Shown here: positions 63,961 through 64,000 of the stretch, one piece after another
Layout of the letters: each line of letters begins with the position of its first letter
Numbering within the stretch: position 1 is the stretch's first letter
Assembly (NCBI RefSeq): GCF_000153165.2
Contig: NC_014472.1
Span: forward strand, 2,352,001 to 2,416,000
Length of the DNA: 64,000 nucleotides
Source: Maribacter sp. HTCC2170
Lineage (GTDB): Bacteria; Bacteroidota; Bacteroidia; Flavobacteriales; Flavobacteriaceae
Direction of reading: 5' to 3'
Notes under the pieces: generated by a model
The model's input: the letters and a program-made list of their open reading frames with translations, nothing else
Databases searched by the model: none
Told to the model about the DNA's origin: nothing
Made by a program: the position numbers and the translations under genes

Positions 63961-64000
63961 TGGCAACGGCAAATAAGAATTTATCGGTTTACGATAAAGC
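63960..64000 (+). CDS. ribH: 6,7-dimethyl-8-ribityllumazine synthase, N-terminal fragment
   Basis: The ATG at 63960 overlaps the previous stop codon; 13 residues are visible (MATANKNLSVYDK) before the window ends. They match the N terminus I know for flavobacterial RibH, which makes the lumazine precursor of riboflavin. The fragment is short, so the call rests on memory of that start. Confidence 0.6.
   Translation, partial: MATANKNLSVYDK

Noticed and set aside
1-64000. tRNA, rRNA or CRISPR loci
   Set aside because: No cloverleaf, rRNA segment or regularly spaced repeat was seen.

Overview
The window comes from the chromosome of a Bacteroidota bacterium, most likely a marine Flavobacteriaceae relative. 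The evidence is low G+C, very short genes-to-gene spacing, many 'TAnnTTTG' -7 boxes, weak ribosome binding sites, a GldI gliding-motility isomerase, an OstA-like protein, and housekeeping proteins (PurA, Fur, RelA/SpoT, RecF, Ndk) of Bacteroidota type. I see no tRNA, rRNA, CRISPR array, insertion sequence or phage gene.

Layout. 1-4000: a TPR protein fragment, a class III aminotransferase, the OstA-like protein and a MarC membrane protein. 4069-12126: a small SRPBCC gene, then a minus-strand carbohydrate locus (GH97, a GH109-type oxidoreductase, two DUF1080 lipoproteins, a Gfo/Idh/MocA oxidoreductase), then an amidohydrolase lipoprotein. All enzymes of the locus carry export signals, and the set fits an oxidise-then-cleave (3-keto-glycoside) route; no SusC/SusD pair is present. 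12280-18400: a minus-strand housekeeping run trmH - M48 protease - relA/spoT - fur - purA. 18606-28466: a molybdenum-enzyme region with a two-subunit molybdenum hydroxylase followed by moaD-moaE-moaA-moaC-mobA-moeB-TSUP exporter, a divergent orphan trpB on the other strand, and moeA. 28463-42321: mixed metabolic genes including a methyltransferase, two exported DNase I-fold phosphatases, an MFS carrier, an amidohydrolase, a full-length paraoxonase homologue, two more DUF1080 lipoproteins, RsgA and a sulfatase.

42459-50265 looks like accessory DNA: unrelated single genes, all on the minus strand (TSUP, DUF1905, threonine dehydratase-like, serine hydrolase, NTF2-like, PNPOx, DUF2911, esterase-like), with wide spacers. 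Between 46.1 and 47.9 kb the spacers share a near-identical 19-base core, fold-back hairpins, and a 12-base motif placed 4-13 bases after the stop codons of three unrelated genes. This is the most unusual signal in the window: it resembles an array of gene cassettes without an integrase. 50266-54518 holds paired amidohydrolases of which only one domain keeps its metal ligands. 54686-64000 is conserved core: DUF3810, PepD, a CBS protein, a cyclophilin-FKBP fusion, GldI, a DHH phosphoesterase, Ndk, DUF721, a small lipoprotein, RecF, a TPR membrane protein and the start of ribH.

How the genes work together: the molybdenum region holds most of the cofactor pathway beside the enzyme that uses it; the carbohydrate locus groups a glycosidase with oxidoreductases and keto-glycoside-processing proteins; relA-fur-purA joins stringent response, metal regulation and purine synthesis in one transcriptional run. 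Functional statements rest on motifs read by eye, not on database searches.
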